Below, in pieces: positions 39,232 through 39,485 of a stretch of DNA of 39,485 bases. The DNA lies in contig JAFZRF010000015.1 of the NCBI GenBank assembly GCA_017620025.1, positions 1-39,485 on the forward strand, in the 5' to 3' direction. The notes below the pieces were generated by a model. It made no database searches and was not told the origin of the DNA. It worked only from the letters and a program-made list of their open reading frames with translations. Position 1 is the stretch's first letter. Each line of letters begins with the position of its first letter. The stretch comes from Ruminococcus sp. Lineage in GTDB: Bacteria; Bacillota; Clostridia; Oscillospirales; Ruminococcaceae. The translations under genes were made by a program, and so were the position numbers.

Positions 39232-39485
39232 AGCACCCGGAGACGGTCTCTGACATACCTCCTCCGGGTGCTCAGTCTGTCAAAAATCCTTAGTTTTATC
39301 AGGGGACGCCTTCACTTGCAAGGCGTCCCCTCTTCCAAAACAGTCCCCCGGACTGTTTTGGAATTCACCCCTTGCGAAGCGCCCTGCGGATAAATGCGGG
39401 GCGTTGCCCCAACCTAACCGGTCCGTCCCCTCTGTCAGCTTCGCTGACATCTCCCCACACTGTGGGGAGTCACCCCACCAGAGGC
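39232..39485. repeat. field of near-perfect palindromes, intergenic repeat cluster
   Basis: At least six stem-loops follow each other: 39232-39242 with 39262-39272 (11 bp); 39301-39312 with 39320-39331 (12 bp); 39333-39346 with 39350-39363 (14 bp, loop CCC); 39380-39387 with 39396-39403 (8 bp, one wobble); 39433-39439 with 39443-39449 (7 bp); 39451-39458 with 39462-39469 (8 bp). The last two are enclosed by an outer stem 39429-39434 with 39479-39484. This resembles the interspersed structured repeats found between genes in Clostridia. No coding frame is credible. It reaches the window edge, so its full length is unknown. Confidence 0.65.

Noticed and set aside
39202-39393. 63-codon frame at the right end
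   Set aside because: It runs through the palindrome field, has no SD and no domain.

Overview
The window looks like chromosomal DNA of a Gram-positive, anaerobic Oscillospiraceae (Ruminococcus-like) bacterium. The evidence is a secreted SGNH hydrolase with a C-terminal type I dockerin (cellulosome-type targeting), threonine/proline-rich linkers, sporulation genes (spoIIP, gerW/ytfJ), a meso-DAP-type murE (DNPR motif), rqcH, trmK, scpA/scpB and a C+ zinc-ribbon L28. Promoters are sigma-A-like (TTGNNA, 17 bp, TATAAT) and many starts have good Shine-Dalgarno (SD) sequences. No prophage, transposase or CRISPR array is visible.

Left part (1-8.6 kb): a gene-free block rich in inverted repeats; the dockerin hydrolase; tRNA-Arg(CCG), whose promoter is interleaved with that of a divergent permuted papain-like hydrolase; spoIIP with a small membrane protein; a polysaccharide deacetylase plus a DUF2752 protein; three small membrane proteins (two DUF4190-like, one with paired HLCE motifs); and metA with the acetyl-CoA-type residue Glu111.

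Middle (8.6-22.3 kb): a minus-strand operon from one promoter near 14.5 kb: pseudo-site-2-protease, scpA, scpB, DUF2953, gerW, dacF, rluB, a small protein, then metA. It resembles the Bacillus/Clostridium scp-ytfIJ-dac-spm-rluB neighbourhood but lacks spmA/spmB. Divergent from it are rpmB and a C39-like peptidase whose catalytic domain is split by a Thr/Pro-rich insert. A second minus-strand operon carries DUF1858, a TrmK-Nif3 fusion, rlmA, rqcH, mpg and an AraC regulator; RNA modification, ribosome rescue and DNA repair predominate.

Right part (22.3-39.5 kb): an odd tRNA-like RNA beside a CxxC zinc-ribbon gene, a long DivIVA-like coiled-coil protein, and a division/cell-wall (dcw) cluster read on the minus strand: mraZ, rsmH, ftsL, PASTA-type PBP2/SpoVD, murE, mraY, ftsW, murG, an alpha/beta hydrolase, murA, ftsQ, ftsZ. 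murF, murD, murC and ftsA are not in it. A consensus promoter points antisense into mraZ, two dyad LexA-like boxes lie upstream of the mraZ promoter, and the right end is a gene-free field of near-perfect palindromes.

The most unusual items are the tRNA-like RNA (22318-22405), the antisense promoter (38386-38414), the site-2 protease homologue without HExxH, the TrmK-Nif3 fusion, the paired LexA-like operators, and the terminator that abuts the SD of trmK-nif3.
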